Positions 32,483 through 40,494 of a stretch of DNA of 41,922 nt are shown here, in pieces. The stretch comes from JALENY01 sp036310185 (lineage in GTDB: Bacteria > Bacillota > Clostridia > Lachnospirales > Lachnospiraceae), in NCBI GenBank assembly GCA_036310185.1, contig JAXJSH010000137.1:1-41922 (forward strand). Direction: 5' to 3'. The notes below the pieces were generated by a model. It did not search any database. It was not told the origin of the DNA and was given only the letters and a program-made list of their open reading frames with translations. Each line of letters opens with the position of its first letter. The first letter of the stretch is position 1. A program made the translations under genes and the position numbers.

Positions 32483-32865
32483 GGGTAAAAAGTCATAAAG
32501 CTCCTTTCTGCACAGGTATAGACCCGATACGTAATTCATCCTCAGGAAGCAGTCAAAAATGGCTTCCTGATCACTGCAAAATGCAAGAAGGGGCAAAAAG
32601 ACCTGTAAAAAGCTGTTTTTAAACCTTACACCCTCCGGCATCCCATAACACAAGCGTTCAGGTGCTGTTTTTATAATAAAAATGGAATAATTCGGCGATC
32701 TGCCGCATGAATAGATAAATAAAAAAGATTATATCATAAGCTTACAGAATGATGATCTCACTTCCTTTCTGCATGGAATCCGGCTCATCACCCCTTCTTA
32801 ACTCATATTATATAGAAGAAACTGATTTTTTCAAGTAGTAAAAATATGAAAAAATTCTTAACTCC
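32483..32865 (-). other. Gap with a structured leader candidate
   Basis: No firm gene. On the minus strand three nested or adjacent pairings lie before the small gene: ACAGGT/ACCTGT (32601-32606 with 32512-32517), TGCA-TTT-TGCA (32575-32585), and CAGGAAGC/GCTTCCTG (32562-32569 with 32543-32550). This may be a structured 5' leader. The part from 32660 to 32865 is AT-rich and shows nothing else. Confidence 0.3.
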
Positions 32866-32895
32866 TTTACATTGTCTTTCCATGTGTTATATAAT
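32866..32895 (+). promoter_or_regulatory. Sigma-A promoter of mecA
   Basis: Plus strand: TTTACA (32866-32871), 18 nt, TATAAT (32890-32895), about 70 nt before the mecA start. Confidence 0.75.
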
Positions 32896-32964
32896 TAACT
32901 TGTAAAAGAATATTTACTGGGAGTAGGATTAAGAATAATCTTGACAACAAAAGGATGTGATCAT

Positions 32965-33741
32965 ATGAAAATAGAAAAAATCAATGACAATCAGATACGT
33001 TGTACATTAACCAGTGATGATTTGGCAAAACGTCAGATTCGCATCAGCGAACTGGCTTATGGTACCGAAAAGGCCAAAAACCTTTTCCGCGATATGATGC
33101 AGCAGGCGCATCACCAGTTTGGTTTTGACGCCGACAATATTCCGCTTATGATCGAGGCAATTCCGGTTTCCCCGGACAGCATCGTCCTCATCATTACCAA
33201 AGTAGAAGACCCGGAAGAGCTGGATACCAGATTTTCCAAATTTGCCCCATCACCGGATTCTTCTCATGAGTTGTTCGATGAACTTCATTTTGAAGGTGCC
33301 GACGATATCATTGATATATTTAAAAAGATTTACGAAGCAAAAACAAAGGCCTTGGAAAAGAAAAAAGAGTCCCCATTGTCAGGCGATAAAAGTTCTGCAG
33401 ATGATAAAGCCGGCCATGTTCCGGAGCAGGAACCGATTCCTGTGGATCTGGTCCGTTTATATGAGTTTCCTCATCTGGATGCCGTCATCGAAGCAGCTTT
33501 CAGCCTGAATCATTTTTATACCGGAGTCAATACCCTGTACAAAGATGAACAACACGGCTCCTACCTTCTGGTTCTGCATCAGTCCAGCCATACGCCGGAA
33601 GAATTTAACAAAGTCTGCAATGTTCTCTCCGAATATGCCGGCGGTCAGACCTACTCCGCCGCCAGTGAGGCATATCTTCAGGAACACAGGGACATTGTAA
33701 TCGCCAAAAATGCGGTACAGCAATTATCTGAACTGAAATAA
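32965..33741 (+). CDS. mecA: Adaptor protein MecA
   Basis: 258 aa from MKIEKINDNQIRC (AAGGA about 9 nt upstream; eight earlier in-frame codons are dropped). The N-terminal domain (1-80, with LTSDDLAKRQIRISELAYG and FRDMMQQA) binds substrates; a variable acidic/lysine-rich linker (~85-150) follows; and the C-terminal domain (RLYEFPHLDAVIEAA to the end) would bind ClpC. MecA delivers proteins such as competence factors to ClpCP. It is monocistronic on the plus strand with its own promoter and a bidirectional terminator shared with the convergent DUF1858 gene. Confidence 0.93.
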   Translation: MKIEKINDNQIRCTLTSDDLAKRQIRISELAYGTEKAKNLFRDMMQQAHHQFGFDADNIPLMIEAIPVSPDSIVLIITKVEDPEELDTRFSKFAPSPDSSHELFDELHFEGADDIIDIFKKIYEAKTKALEKKKESPLSGDKSSADDKAGHVPEQEPIPVDLVRLYEFPHLDAVIEAAFSLNHFYTGVNTLYKDEQHGSYLLVLHQSSHTPEEFNKVCNVLSEYAGGQTYSAASEAYLQEHRDIVIAKNAVQQLSELK

Positions 33742-33775
33742 ATATCATGCCCCCGGGCTGTATTTCAACAAAAAT

Positions 33776-33802
33776 GGGAGCCGATACCGGCTCCCGTTTT
33801 TT
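33776..33802 (+). terminator. Bidirectional terminator of mecA and the DUF1858 gene
   Basis: 8-bp stem GGGAGCCG/CGGCTCCC with loop ATAC, followed by GTTTTTT on the plus strand and ATTTTTG on the minus strand. It lies between two converging genes and ends 2 nt before the DUF1858 stop. Confidence 0.93.
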
Positions 33803-33803
33803 C

Positions 33804-34007
33804 TTATTCCTGACCTGCCAGGAAATCATTGATCTGTTTTTCAATTACATCTGCGTCCATGCCATGAACCATAGCTGCCTCTTCCAGAGATTCTCCCTGT
33901 GCGGACGGGCATCCCAGACAATGCATACCCATTTTCATAAGAATCGGTGCAATATTCGGATTAACCGCAAGAAGCTGGCCAATTGTCATTTTTTTAGAAA
34001 TCTGCAT
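33804..34007 (-). CDS. DUF1858 domain protein
   Basis: 67 aa, one DUF1858 domain (KKMTIGQLLAVNPNIAPILMKMGMHCLGCP). The CLGC motif is the hallmark; such small proteins are often called hybrid-cluster-protein-associated disulfide redox proteins, but function is not established. The start follows AGGAGG. It lies next to mecA and the ferredoxin gene, so a redox link with the ferredoxin is possible but unproven. Confidence 0.88.
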   Translation of the reverse strand: MQISKKMTIGQLLAVNPNIAPILMKMGMHCLGCPSAQGESLEEAAMVHGMDADVIEKQINDFLAGQE

Positions 34008-34145
34008 TTCATTTTCCTCCTGTTATTTCGATGTTCCTATTATAATACGGACGCAGACAGGAATCAAGGCGGAAAATTTATTTTAAAGGGTTAGCTTGCA
34101 TTTACTTAGATACAAGCATCTTTTACCAAAATTCTTTCTGAATTT

Positions 34146-34174
34146 TTTACTTGTATTATGACGTGCAATATATT
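34146..34174 (+). promoter_or_regulatory. Putative promoter of the ferredoxin gene
   Basis: Plus strand: TTTACT, 17 nt, TATATT, about 48 nt before the ATG. An alternative pair (TTGTAT, 17 nt, TATCAT) is shifted by 5 nt. Confidence 0.5.
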
Positions 34175-34221
34175 ATCATATAAAAAGAAAGAAATTTCTA
34201 GAATTAAGGAGGACAAGTATT

Positions 34222-34392
34222 ATGGCATACGTTATTTCTGATGAATGTGTAGCATGTGGAACTTGCGAAGGCGAGTGCCCGGTAGGCGCTATCTCTGAAG
34301 GAGACGGCAAATACGAAATCAATGCTGATGAATGTGTAGACTGCGGAACATGTGCAGAAGCATGCCCGACAGAAGCAATTCACGAAGGTTGA
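34222..34392 (+). CDS. 2[4Fe-4S] ferredoxin, clostridial type
   Basis: 56 aa, starting MAYVISDECVACGTCEGECP. Two CxxCxxCxxxCP clusters (CVACGTCEGECP and CVDCGTCAEACP) with pseudo-twofold symmetry fit the small clostridial ferredoxins that carry low-potential electrons to hydrogenase, pyruvate:ferredoxin oxidoreductase and Rnf-type complexes. AAGGAGG lies 9 nt upstream of the ATG. It has its own promoter and terminator. The short length explains why simple ORF finders may miss it. Confidence 0.96.
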   Translation: MAYVISDECVACGTCEGECPVGAISEGDGKYEINADECVDCGTCAEACPTEAIHEG

Positions 34393-34415
34393 TTGAATCT
34401 ATCAAGATAAAAATT

Positions 34416-34442
34416 GGGAGCCGGTACCGGCTCCCGTTTTTT
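34416..34442 (+). terminator. Terminator of the ferredoxin gene
   Basis: Perfect palindromic stem GGGAGCCGGTACCGGCTCCC followed by GTTTTTT, almost identical to the mecA terminator 640 nt upstream. Confidence 0.94.
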
Positions 34443-34463
34443 ATTTTCCCCTTTACATGAAAC

Positions 34464-34500
34464 ATGCCGCCCGAGCACCCCTCAGGGAACCGGACGGCAT
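34464..34500 (-). terminator. Terminator of the aspartokinase operon
   Basis: 10-bp stem ATGCCGTCCG/CGGGCGGCAT with one G-T wobble, then GTTTCATG on the minus strand. It converges on the ferredoxin terminator. The T run is weak. Confidence 0.65.
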
Positions 34501-34523
34501 TTATTTCGTCTTATCTATTCTTC

Positions 34524-35732
34524 TTATTCTTCTGCCATGAATGCATCATGTACTGCATTGATCGCTTTTTCAGAATCGCATTCGTTGATCAGAACAGTTA
34601 CACGGATTTCAGATGTAGAAATCATGTTGATGTTTACGCCTGCATTGTAAAGGCTTTCGAACATTTTTGCTGCCACACCCGGGTTGGACATCATACCGGC
34701 ACCTACGATAGACAGTTTTGCAACGTCTTTTTTCAGTTTCATATCTTTGTATTTCAGGCGGGTCTTATTTTCTTCCAGTACTTTCAGCGCATCGTCTGCC
34801 TGTGTATCACCTACGGTAAAGGAAATATCCTTTGTGCCGTCGCGTCCGATAGACTGAAGAATTACGTCTACGTTGATATTTTTTCTGGCAAGTACATCAA
34901 ATACTTTGAAAGCCATACCCGGCTCATCTTTTAATCCGATTAATGAAATTCTATCTGCATCACGATCCAGCGCTACACCGCTAATTAACATTCTCTCCAC
35001 TTTTGTCTCCTCCTTAACCACTGTTCCTTCATTGTTATTCAAACTTGAACGTACTACCAGCTGTACTCCGTATTTTTTCGCCATCTCTACAGAACGGTTG
35101 TGAAGTACCCCTGCTCCAAGAGTTGCAAGATCCAGCATTTCATCATATGTAATTTCATCCAGTTTTTTTGCATTTTTTACAAGACGCGGGTCTGCAGTAT
35201 ATACACCATCTACGTCTGTGTAAATCTCACATGCATCTGCATGGAGCGCTGCTGCCAGAGCAACTGCGGTAGTATCGGAACCGCCGCGGCCAAGGGTTGT
35301 GTAATCATCGTATTTATTAACACCCTGGAAACCGGTTACGATAACAATTTTTCTGTCATCCAGTTCATGACGGATACGCTCTGTGTCGATTCTTTTCAGA
35401 CGGGCGTTGCCGTACTGGCTGGTTGTGTGCATAGCCACCTGAAATGCATTCAGGGAAACGGCACGAACACCAAGTTTATCCATAGCCATAGCCATCAGGG
35501 AAACTGACATCTGCTCACCGATGGTAAACAGCATATCCATCTCACGTTTCGGCGGCTTTTCATTGATCTCTTTCGCCTTGTCAATGAGTTCATCGGTATA
35601 TTTACCCATAGCAGATAAAACAACTACCACATCATTGCCTTTGTTATAATCTTCGATACATCTTCTGGCCACATTAAAAATGCGCTCAGCATTGGCTACT
35701 GAGGTTCCGCCAAACTTCTTAACTATTAACAT
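34524..35732 (-). CDS. lysC: Aspartate kinase
   Basis: 402 aa monofunctional aspartokinase. KFGGTSVANAERI opens the catalytic domain; GRGGSDTTAVALAAAL and TDVDGVYTADPRLV are further family motifs. Two C-terminal ACT domains start near residue 265 and again near 340 (IVGAGMMSNPGVAAKMFESL), which normally bind lysine or threonine for feedback. It makes aspartyl phosphate, the first step towards lysine, threonine and methionine. It ends the operon ACT-hom-apgM-lysC, 64 nt after apgM, with AGGAGG before the ATG. Confidence 0.96.
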   Translation of the reverse strand: MLIVKKFGGTSVANAERIFNVARRCIEDYNKGNDVVVVLSAMGKYTDELIDKAKEINEKPPKREMDMLFTIGEQMSVSLMAMAMDKLGVRAVSLNAFQVAMHTTSQYGNARLKRIDTERIRHELDDRKIVIVTGFQGVNKYDDYTTLGRGGSDTTAVALAAALHADACEIYTDVDGVYTADPRLVKNAKKLDEITYDEMLDLATLGAGVLHNRSVEMAKKYGVQLVVRSSLNNNEGTVVKEETKVERMLISGVALDRDADRISLIGLKDEPGMAFKVFDVLARKNINVDVILQSIGRDGTKDISFTVGDTQADDALKVLEENKTRLKYKDMKLKKDVAKLSIVGAGMMSNPGVAAKMFESLYNAGVNINMISTSEIRVTVLINECDSEKAINAVHDAFMAEE

Positions 35733-35776
35733 AATGTCCTCCTCATGTATATCTAAGTGAAACGGTCATTGGGTGC

Positions 35777-35798
35777 TTCACCATCCGGTGAATTTTTT
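35777..35798 (+). terminator. Plus-strand terminator-like hairpin
   Basis: Plus strand: TTCACC, loop ATCC, GGTGAA, then six T. It faces against the operon and ends at the apgM stop codon. It could stop antisense transcription, or it may be chance. Confidence 0.35.
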
Positions 35799-36999
35799 AC
35801 CGTTCAAAAAGATGTTTTAACAATTCACAGCCTCTGGAAACATCGTTGCCGCTTGTAAGGGCTTCTTTCTCATTATATTTCCAGCTATGGCTCTGTTTGT
35901 CCGTGCTGTCGTACAACAGATACGGAACCGGGTTTGATGTATGGGTACGCACACGGATCGGAGTCGGGTGATCCGGCAAAACCAGAAGACGATAATCTTC
36001 TCCGGAAGCATCCATGGCTTCTTTTACCACTTTGATCACGCGCTGATCCAGATTCTCAATGGCCTGAACTTTTCGTTCCACGCTGCCCTGATGCCCCATC
36101 TCATCCGGTGCTTCAACGTGAATATAGGCAAAATCATACCCTTTTTTCAGCACCGCGTCAACTGCCGCGTTTGCTTTTCCTTCATAATTTGTATGAAGAC
36201 CGCCGTTTGCGCCTTCTACAATAATATTGTCCATCTCCGCTCCGACACCGATACCTTTTAACAGGTCTACTGCCGATATCATGACACCTTTTTTTCCGTA
36301 TTTTTCTTCAAAGGAAGAAAGGGCCGGTTTTGTGCCGGCACCCCAGAACCAGAAACAGTTGGCCGGGTTCAGACCCTGCTTTTTGCGCTCTATGTTCAAT
36401 GGGTGATCTTTTAAAATCTCATAACTGCGCTTCATCATGGAAAGGAACTGCTCATATGGCGGCAGATACTGACCGATCACCTGCCCCAGAATATCGTGGG
36501 GCTGGCTCATTGGAAGAACCTGACCGTTTGCCCAGATCAGGCAGTGCCGATAACTGGTTCCCACATAGAACTGGAACTCCTCATTTTCCAGTTCCTGTGT
36601 CACCGCTTTCAGCAGGATTTCCGCATCTTCCGTACTGATCTCACTGGAACTGTGGTCGATGATGACCTTCTCCTCAAAAGGTTCATCTCCATCAGACAGG
36701 GTCACAATATTGCAGCGGAATGCTACGTCCGTACTTTTCATAGGAACTCCGATGCTGAGCGCTTCTAACGGAGAACGACCGGTGTAATATTCTTTCGGAT
36801 CATATCCAAGAACAGACAGGTTGGCCGTGTCGCTTCCCGGGCTCATGCCTTCCGGAATGGTGTGTACCATACCGATTTCTGCCTGCGCTGACAATTCGTC
36901 CATCACCGGTGTTTTTGCATAAGCAAGGGGTGTCAGTCCGTTCAGCTCTTCGATTGGCTCATCTGCCATTCCATCCCCAAGTACCAAAATATATTTCAT
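35797..36999 (-). CDS. ApgM-type phosphomutase, possible homoserine kinase analogue
   Basis: 400 aa, archaeal-type cofactor-independent phosphoglycerate mutase family in the alkaline phosphatase superfamily. The start VLGDGMADEPIEELNGLTPL, the catalytic-serine region SPGSDTANLSVLGYDP, and metal ligands in HVEAPDEMGHQG and LPDHPTP are clear. As a phosphomutase it would act on 3-/2-phosphoglycerate, but its place between hom and lysC is where homoserine kinase belongs. SEED-type comparative work has proposed ApgM relatives as homoserine kinase analogues. I favour that for this copy by context. It starts 24 nt after hom. Confidence 0.85.
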   Translation of the reverse strand: MKYILVLGDGMADEPIEELNGLTPLAYAKTPVMDELSAQAEIGMVHTIPEGMSPGSDTANLSVLGYDPKEYYTGRSPLEALSIGVPMKSTDVAFRCNIVTLSDGDEPFEEKVIIDHSSSEISTEDAEILLKAVTQELENEEFQFYVGTSYRHCLIWANGQVLPMSQPHDILGQVIGQYLPPYEQFLSMMKRSYEILKDHPLNIERKKQGLNPANCFWFWGAGTKPALSSFEEKYGKKGVMISAVDLLKGIGVGAEMDNIIVEGANGGLHTNYEGKANAAVDAVLKKGYDFAYIHVEAPDEMGHQGSVERKVQAIENLDQRVIKVVKEAMDASGEDYRLLVLPDHPTPIRVRTHTSNPVPYLLYDSTDKQSHSWKYNEKEALTSGNDVSRGCELLKHLFER

Positions 37000-37023
37000 A
37001 ATAATCTCATCCCCATTTCAAAA

Positions 37024-38241
37024 TCAGATCCAGGCGCGGATGCGGCTGATCACTGTACCAAGTTTTTCTGCTTTTTCTTTAAAGCTGGCCTCACTCATTT
37101 TCTGCGTTACAAATGCGAATTCGTCCGGAGCATCCGGAAGAGATACGGTCTCTACTTTACCAAATACTGCCTCTACTTCACCGATATCTCCGGTCAGAGA
37201 ACCTTTTACACGAACGAAGAAACGGTTTTCCACAGCATCTACCGGCATCAGTTCCAGTGACTGGCTGCTCCAGCTCATCATAATGTTACGGCCGCGATGT
37301 TTTGCACAGTCCACAACATCTGCTACTACTGCACTTGCAGTCGGCAGTTTTCCTGCGCCGCTTCCGTAGAACATGGCATCACCAAGTACGTTACCGTGTA
37401 CAAAGATTGCGTTAAATACGCCGTTTACGCTGTAGAGCGGGTTCTGGTCATTGATCATAACCGGGCTTACCATTGCATAGAAACCATCTTCTACTTTTTT
37501 GCTGGTTCCCAGAAGTTTAATGGAAGTTCCCATATGTTTTGCATATTTGATATCGGTTGCTGTAATCTTTGTGATACCTTCGGTATAAACATCTTTGTAA
37601 TCAATGTGGCTTCCGTATGCCAGAGAGGACAGAATCGCAATTTTACGGCATGCATCGTATCCTTCTACGTCCGCTTCCGGATTGCGTTCTGCATAGCCTT
37701 TCTCCTGTGCATCCTTTAATACGTCTGCAAAATCGGAACCTTCGGTAGTCATTTTTGTTAAAATGTAGTTTGTGGTTCCGTTTAAGATACCGGTTACTTC
37801 GTCGATCTCATCTGCTGTCAGAGAAGAGTTCAGCGGACGGATGATCGGAATACCGCCGCCACAGCTTGCCTCAAAGAGATAATTGATATTTTTCTCTTTT
37901 GCGATAGCCATCAGCTCGGTTCCGTGCTGTGCCACCAGCTCTTTATTGGAGGTACATACACTTTTTCCTGCCTCCAGTGCACGTTTTGTAAAGGTATATG
38001 CCGGATTTACGCCGCCCATAACTTCTACCACAATATCCACTTCCGGGTCGTTTACGATCACTTCATAATCATGAACCAGAATTTTTTCTACCGGATCACC
38101 CGGGAAATCGCGAAGATCGAGAACATATTTAATGTTAATCTCGTCACCTGCTTTTTTGTTGATGCTTGCGTGGTTTGTATTAATTACCTCAACCACACCT
38201 GAACCTACGGTACCGTAGCCTAATACTGCAATGTTAATCAT
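37024..38241 (-). CDS. hom: Homoserine dehydrogenase
   Basis: 405 aa. The NAD(P) motif VLGYGTVGSGVVEV is at the start; VVEVMGGVNPAYTF, TSNKELVAQHG and the catalytic region GGGIPIIRPL and NGTTNYILTKM follow. The last ~75 residues (RFFVRVKGSLTGDIGEV) form an ACT-like regulatory domain. It reduces aspartate semialdehyde to homoserine. The start at 38241 is 8 nt after the ACT-protein stop; a GTG four codons earlier overlaps its ribosome site. Part of the aspartate-family operon. Confidence 0.96.
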   Translation of the reverse strand: MINIAVLGYGTVGSGVVEVINTNHASINKKAGDEINIKYVLDLRDFPGDPVEKILVHDYEVIVNDPEVDIVVEVMGGVNPAYTFTKRALEAGKSVCTSNKELVAQHGTELMAIAKEKNINYLFEASCGGGIPIIRPLNSSLTADEIDEVTGILNGTTNYILTKMTTEGSDFADVLKDAQEKGYAERNPEADVEGYDACRKIAILSSLAYGSHIDYKDVYTEGITKITATDIKYAKHMGTSIKLLGTSKKVEDGFYAMVSPVMINDQNPLYSVNGVFNAIFVHGNVLGDAMFYGSGAGKLPTASAVVADVVDCAKHRGRNIMMSWSSQSLELMPVDAVENRFFVRVKGSLTGDIGEVEAVFGKVETVSLPDAPDEFAFVTQKMSEASFKEKAEKLGTVISRIRAWI

Positions 38242-38249
38242 ATCTTTTG

Positions 38250-38693
38250 TCACTCCCTGCCTAATATTTTGATATAATGTACGCCGTCCTGCTCCTCAAT
38301 GGTATGAACCATGGCTTCTGCATCTCCCGTATCCGGTAAAATGTCCACACTCAGGGTCAATGTTGCAATGCCGTTGATCGGCACACTCTGATGAATGGTC
38401 AATATATTTCCGTGATACTGGGCTATTATTTTTAAAAGCCCTGACAAGAGACCCGGCTGATCTTCCATCTGAATAATAAAGGTAATGGTTTTCCCTTTCG
38501 CATCATCGTGAAAAGGAAAAATATCTTCTTTATATTTATAGAAAGAACTCCTGCTGATTCCCACCTGATCAATGGCATCCTGCACGGTCAAGCCCTGGTT
38601 TCGTTCCAGAATTTTCTTGGCCTCCACCACTTTGATCAGGACTTCGGGGACCGCTTTTTCCTTTACAACGTAATACTTTGTTTTCTTGTTCAT
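38250..38693 (-). CDS. ACT domain regulatory protein (PheB/UPF0735 type)
   Basis: 147 aa from the ATG at 38693 (AAGGGCGG upstream; a longer frame of 174 aa lacks a site). The N-terminal half looks like a helix-turn-helix (LTVQDAIDQVGISRSSFYKYKE), and the C-terminal half is one ACT domain (TFIIQMEDQPGLLSGLLKII). Such proteins are thought to sense an amino acid. The position at the head of the hom-apgM-lysC operon suggests control by threonine, methionine or lysine, which is inferred. Confidence 0.88.
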   Translation of the reverse strand: MNKKTKYYVVKEKAVPEVLIKVVEAKKILERNQGLTVQDAIDQVGISRSSFYKYKEDIFPFHDDAKGKTITFIIQMEDQPGLLSGLLKIIAQYHGNILTIHQSVPINGIATLTLSVDILPDTGDAEAMVHTIEEQDGVHYIKILGRE

Positions 38694-38890
38694 TTGTCCG
38701 CCCTTTTGTGTTCGTCCAGAAAATACATTTGTTCTCATAGCGAAGATAGTATCATAGAACGTGGGGGATTGCAAGTGTTTTCTTTTCCATATTCAAAAAA
38801 ATTGTCAAATATGTTTCTTTTTCTATCCATTACGAAAAAAGACCATCAGAATGAACTGACAGTCATTTTCCAATCTTTTCTTATTTTTCG

Positions 38891-39733
38891 CTATAACGTC
38901 ACCATATGCGGAGAACGTTCTTCAAAATATACCAGATAACGAATACCGGCAGTTTTTGCCATCTCAGCAGCCGCATTTATCCCAAATCCAAGGAAATCCG
39001 CACTGTGCGCATCAGAGCCAAGTGATACAAATGCTCCGCCCAGTTCACGATACCGTCGAATCAGCCGGTATCCCGGAAACAGATCCCCGTAGGGCTGGCG
39101 CAGCCCTGAACTGTTCACTTCCAGTGCAATTCCCTGTTCAATAATGCTTTTAAAACACATTTCTATCATATCCTCATACAGGAAAATATTGACTGGTATT
39201 TTATAAATTCCTTTTATATATCTCAGCGGGTATGTCAAATGTGCCAGAATATTAAATTTCCCCCATTTGCACATTTTCAGCACTTCTTCAAAATACTGTT
39301 CCAGAAGCCTGTCCGTGTCTTCCGTTTCATAAGTAAGGAAACAGAAATCATCAATCCCCGGAACCTGATGCATAGAACCAATCACATAGTCCAGCCTGGG
39401 ATCTGCAGCTACATTTTCCGCAACTTTCAAATCAAAAGTGGGCTGTCCCAGTTCTGTTCCGCACAATATCTTAAGCCTTCCTTCCATCTGCCGTTTTGCC
39501 CGGCACACTGCATCCATAGATGCCTGTGACAAGGTATCCGAATGGTAGGTATCAAATTCCTTTGGCTTCATTGTATAATACTCGCTGCCATAATAGCGAT
39601 TACACTCACAGTGATCCGAAATCCCATAGGCCTGAAGCCCCATTGCAGCGGCCCTTTCACACATTTCCATCACTGTGTTTTTCCCATCCGGCGAAAATTT
39701 TGTATGCGTATGACAATCTATCAATTGTTTCAT
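38891..39733 (-). CDS. Histidinol-phosphatase, PHP family (HisJ/HisK type)
   Basis: 280 aa. PHP-domain metal motifs are visible: DCHTHTKFSPDGKN at the start, ISDHCEC, GTELGQ, VIGSMHQV, and a C-terminal LGSDAHSADFLGFG. It would hydrolyse histidinol phosphate in histidine synthesis; other PHP phosphoesterases are possible. AAGGA lies about 12 nt upstream of the ATG. No other his genes are nearby. Confidence 0.88.
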   Translation of the reverse strand: MKQLIDCHTHTKFSPDGKNTVMEMCERAAAMGLQAYGISDHCECNRYYGSEYYTMKPKEFDTYHSDTLSQASMDAVCRAKRQMEGRLKILCGTELGQPTFDLKVAENVAADPRLDYVIGSMHQVPGIDDFCFLTYETEDTDRLLEQYFEEVLKMCKWGKFNILAHLTYPLRYIKGIYKIPVNIFLYEDMIEMCFKSIIEQGIALEVNSSGLRQPYGDLFPGYRLIRRYRELGGAFVSLGSDAHSADFLGFGINAAAEMAKTAGIRYLVYFEERSPHMVTL

Positions 39734-39755
39734 TTAAAATCATATCCTTTCAGTT

Positions 39756-39790
39756 TTTTTCGTTCCGGACATATATACCGGAACGAAAAA
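39756..39790. repeat. 13-bp perfect inverted repeat between hisJ-type gene and mgtC
   Basis: TTTTTCGTTCCGG and CCGGAACGAAAAA are separated by 9 nt. The T run lies before rather than after the stem on both strands, so it is not a classic terminator. It may be an mRNA end or processing hairpin for mgtC. Confidence 0.6.
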
Positions 39791-39795
39791 CTGTA

Positions 39796-40494
39796 TCATT
39801 CCATATGTACTCCATCCACACCGGAAAAAGTTTTGATATGGTCTACCGCAAAGTTAAGCAGTTCCCTGTTTCCTGGTACAACCACACTCATATGCAGTTC
39901 CAGAAAGCTGTTATCTCCGCTGACCGCTATCTCAGTTGAATTTACCTGTATAGACAGACGGTTAAATTCTTTTAATATATCATAAATAGAAAAGTCATCA
40001 TTCGCAAGTTTCACATTAACCTGTTTGTGTGCTGTCCGACGCCAGGATACCTTCTTAAAAAACTGAAGTGTCAGAAAAACCAGAAAAGTAGCCACAATGG
40101 CTCCAAAGTAAAATCCGCCCCCCACAGCCAGACCTACACAGGAAACGGTCCATAAACTTGCAGCAGTGGTAAGTCCTTTTACACTGAATCCTTCCTTAAT
40201 AATGGTGCCAGCCCCAAGAAAACCGATTCCGCTGATGACCTGTGCACCAAGCCTCGTGGAATCCACATTGGTCACACCTGCGTATTTTCCTGTCACAAAT
40301 TCGGAAGTCATCATTACCAGCGCTGCTCCTACACAGACAAGTATATGAGTACGTATTCCTGCCGGCCGATTAATATGTTCCCTTTCATTTCCGATAAAAC
40401 CGCCCAAAATAACCGCCAGCAGGAGCCGGGTACACGTTTTGGCCGCCATATCCAGATCGGGAATCGTTATTATCTGTTCCAACAGTTTCTCCAT
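39796..40494 (-). CDS. MgtC/SapB family membrane protein
   Basis: 232 aa. At least four TM helices in the N-terminal 140 residues, with the family motifs LGGFIGNEREHINRPAGIRTHILV and GIGFLGAGTIIKEG, followed by a soluble C-terminal domain (~150-232). MgtC proteins affect magnesium or phosphate homeostasis and, in pathogens, inhibit F-type ATPase. The ATG at 40494 overlaps the GntR stop by one base (TGATG) and has GGAGG 7 nt upstream. Co-translation with a phosphonate regulator is a noteworthy context. Confidence 0.92.
   Translation of the reverse strand: MEKLLEQIITIPDLDMAAKTCTRLLLAVILGGFIGNEREHINRPAGIRTHILVCVGAALVMMTSEFVTGKYAGVTNVDSTRLGAQVISGIGFLGAGTIIKEGFSVKGLTTAASLWTVSCVGLAVGGGFYFGAIVATFLVFLTLQFFKKVSWRRTAHKQVNVKLANDDFSIYDILKEFNRLSIQVNSTEIAVSGDNSFLELHMSVVVPGNRELLNFAVDHIKTFSGVDGVHME

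Noticed and set aside
35733..35796. Lysine riboswitch before lysC
   Set aside because: Only 64 nt separate apgM and lysC, far less than the lysine riboswitch needs, and lysC is inside an operon.
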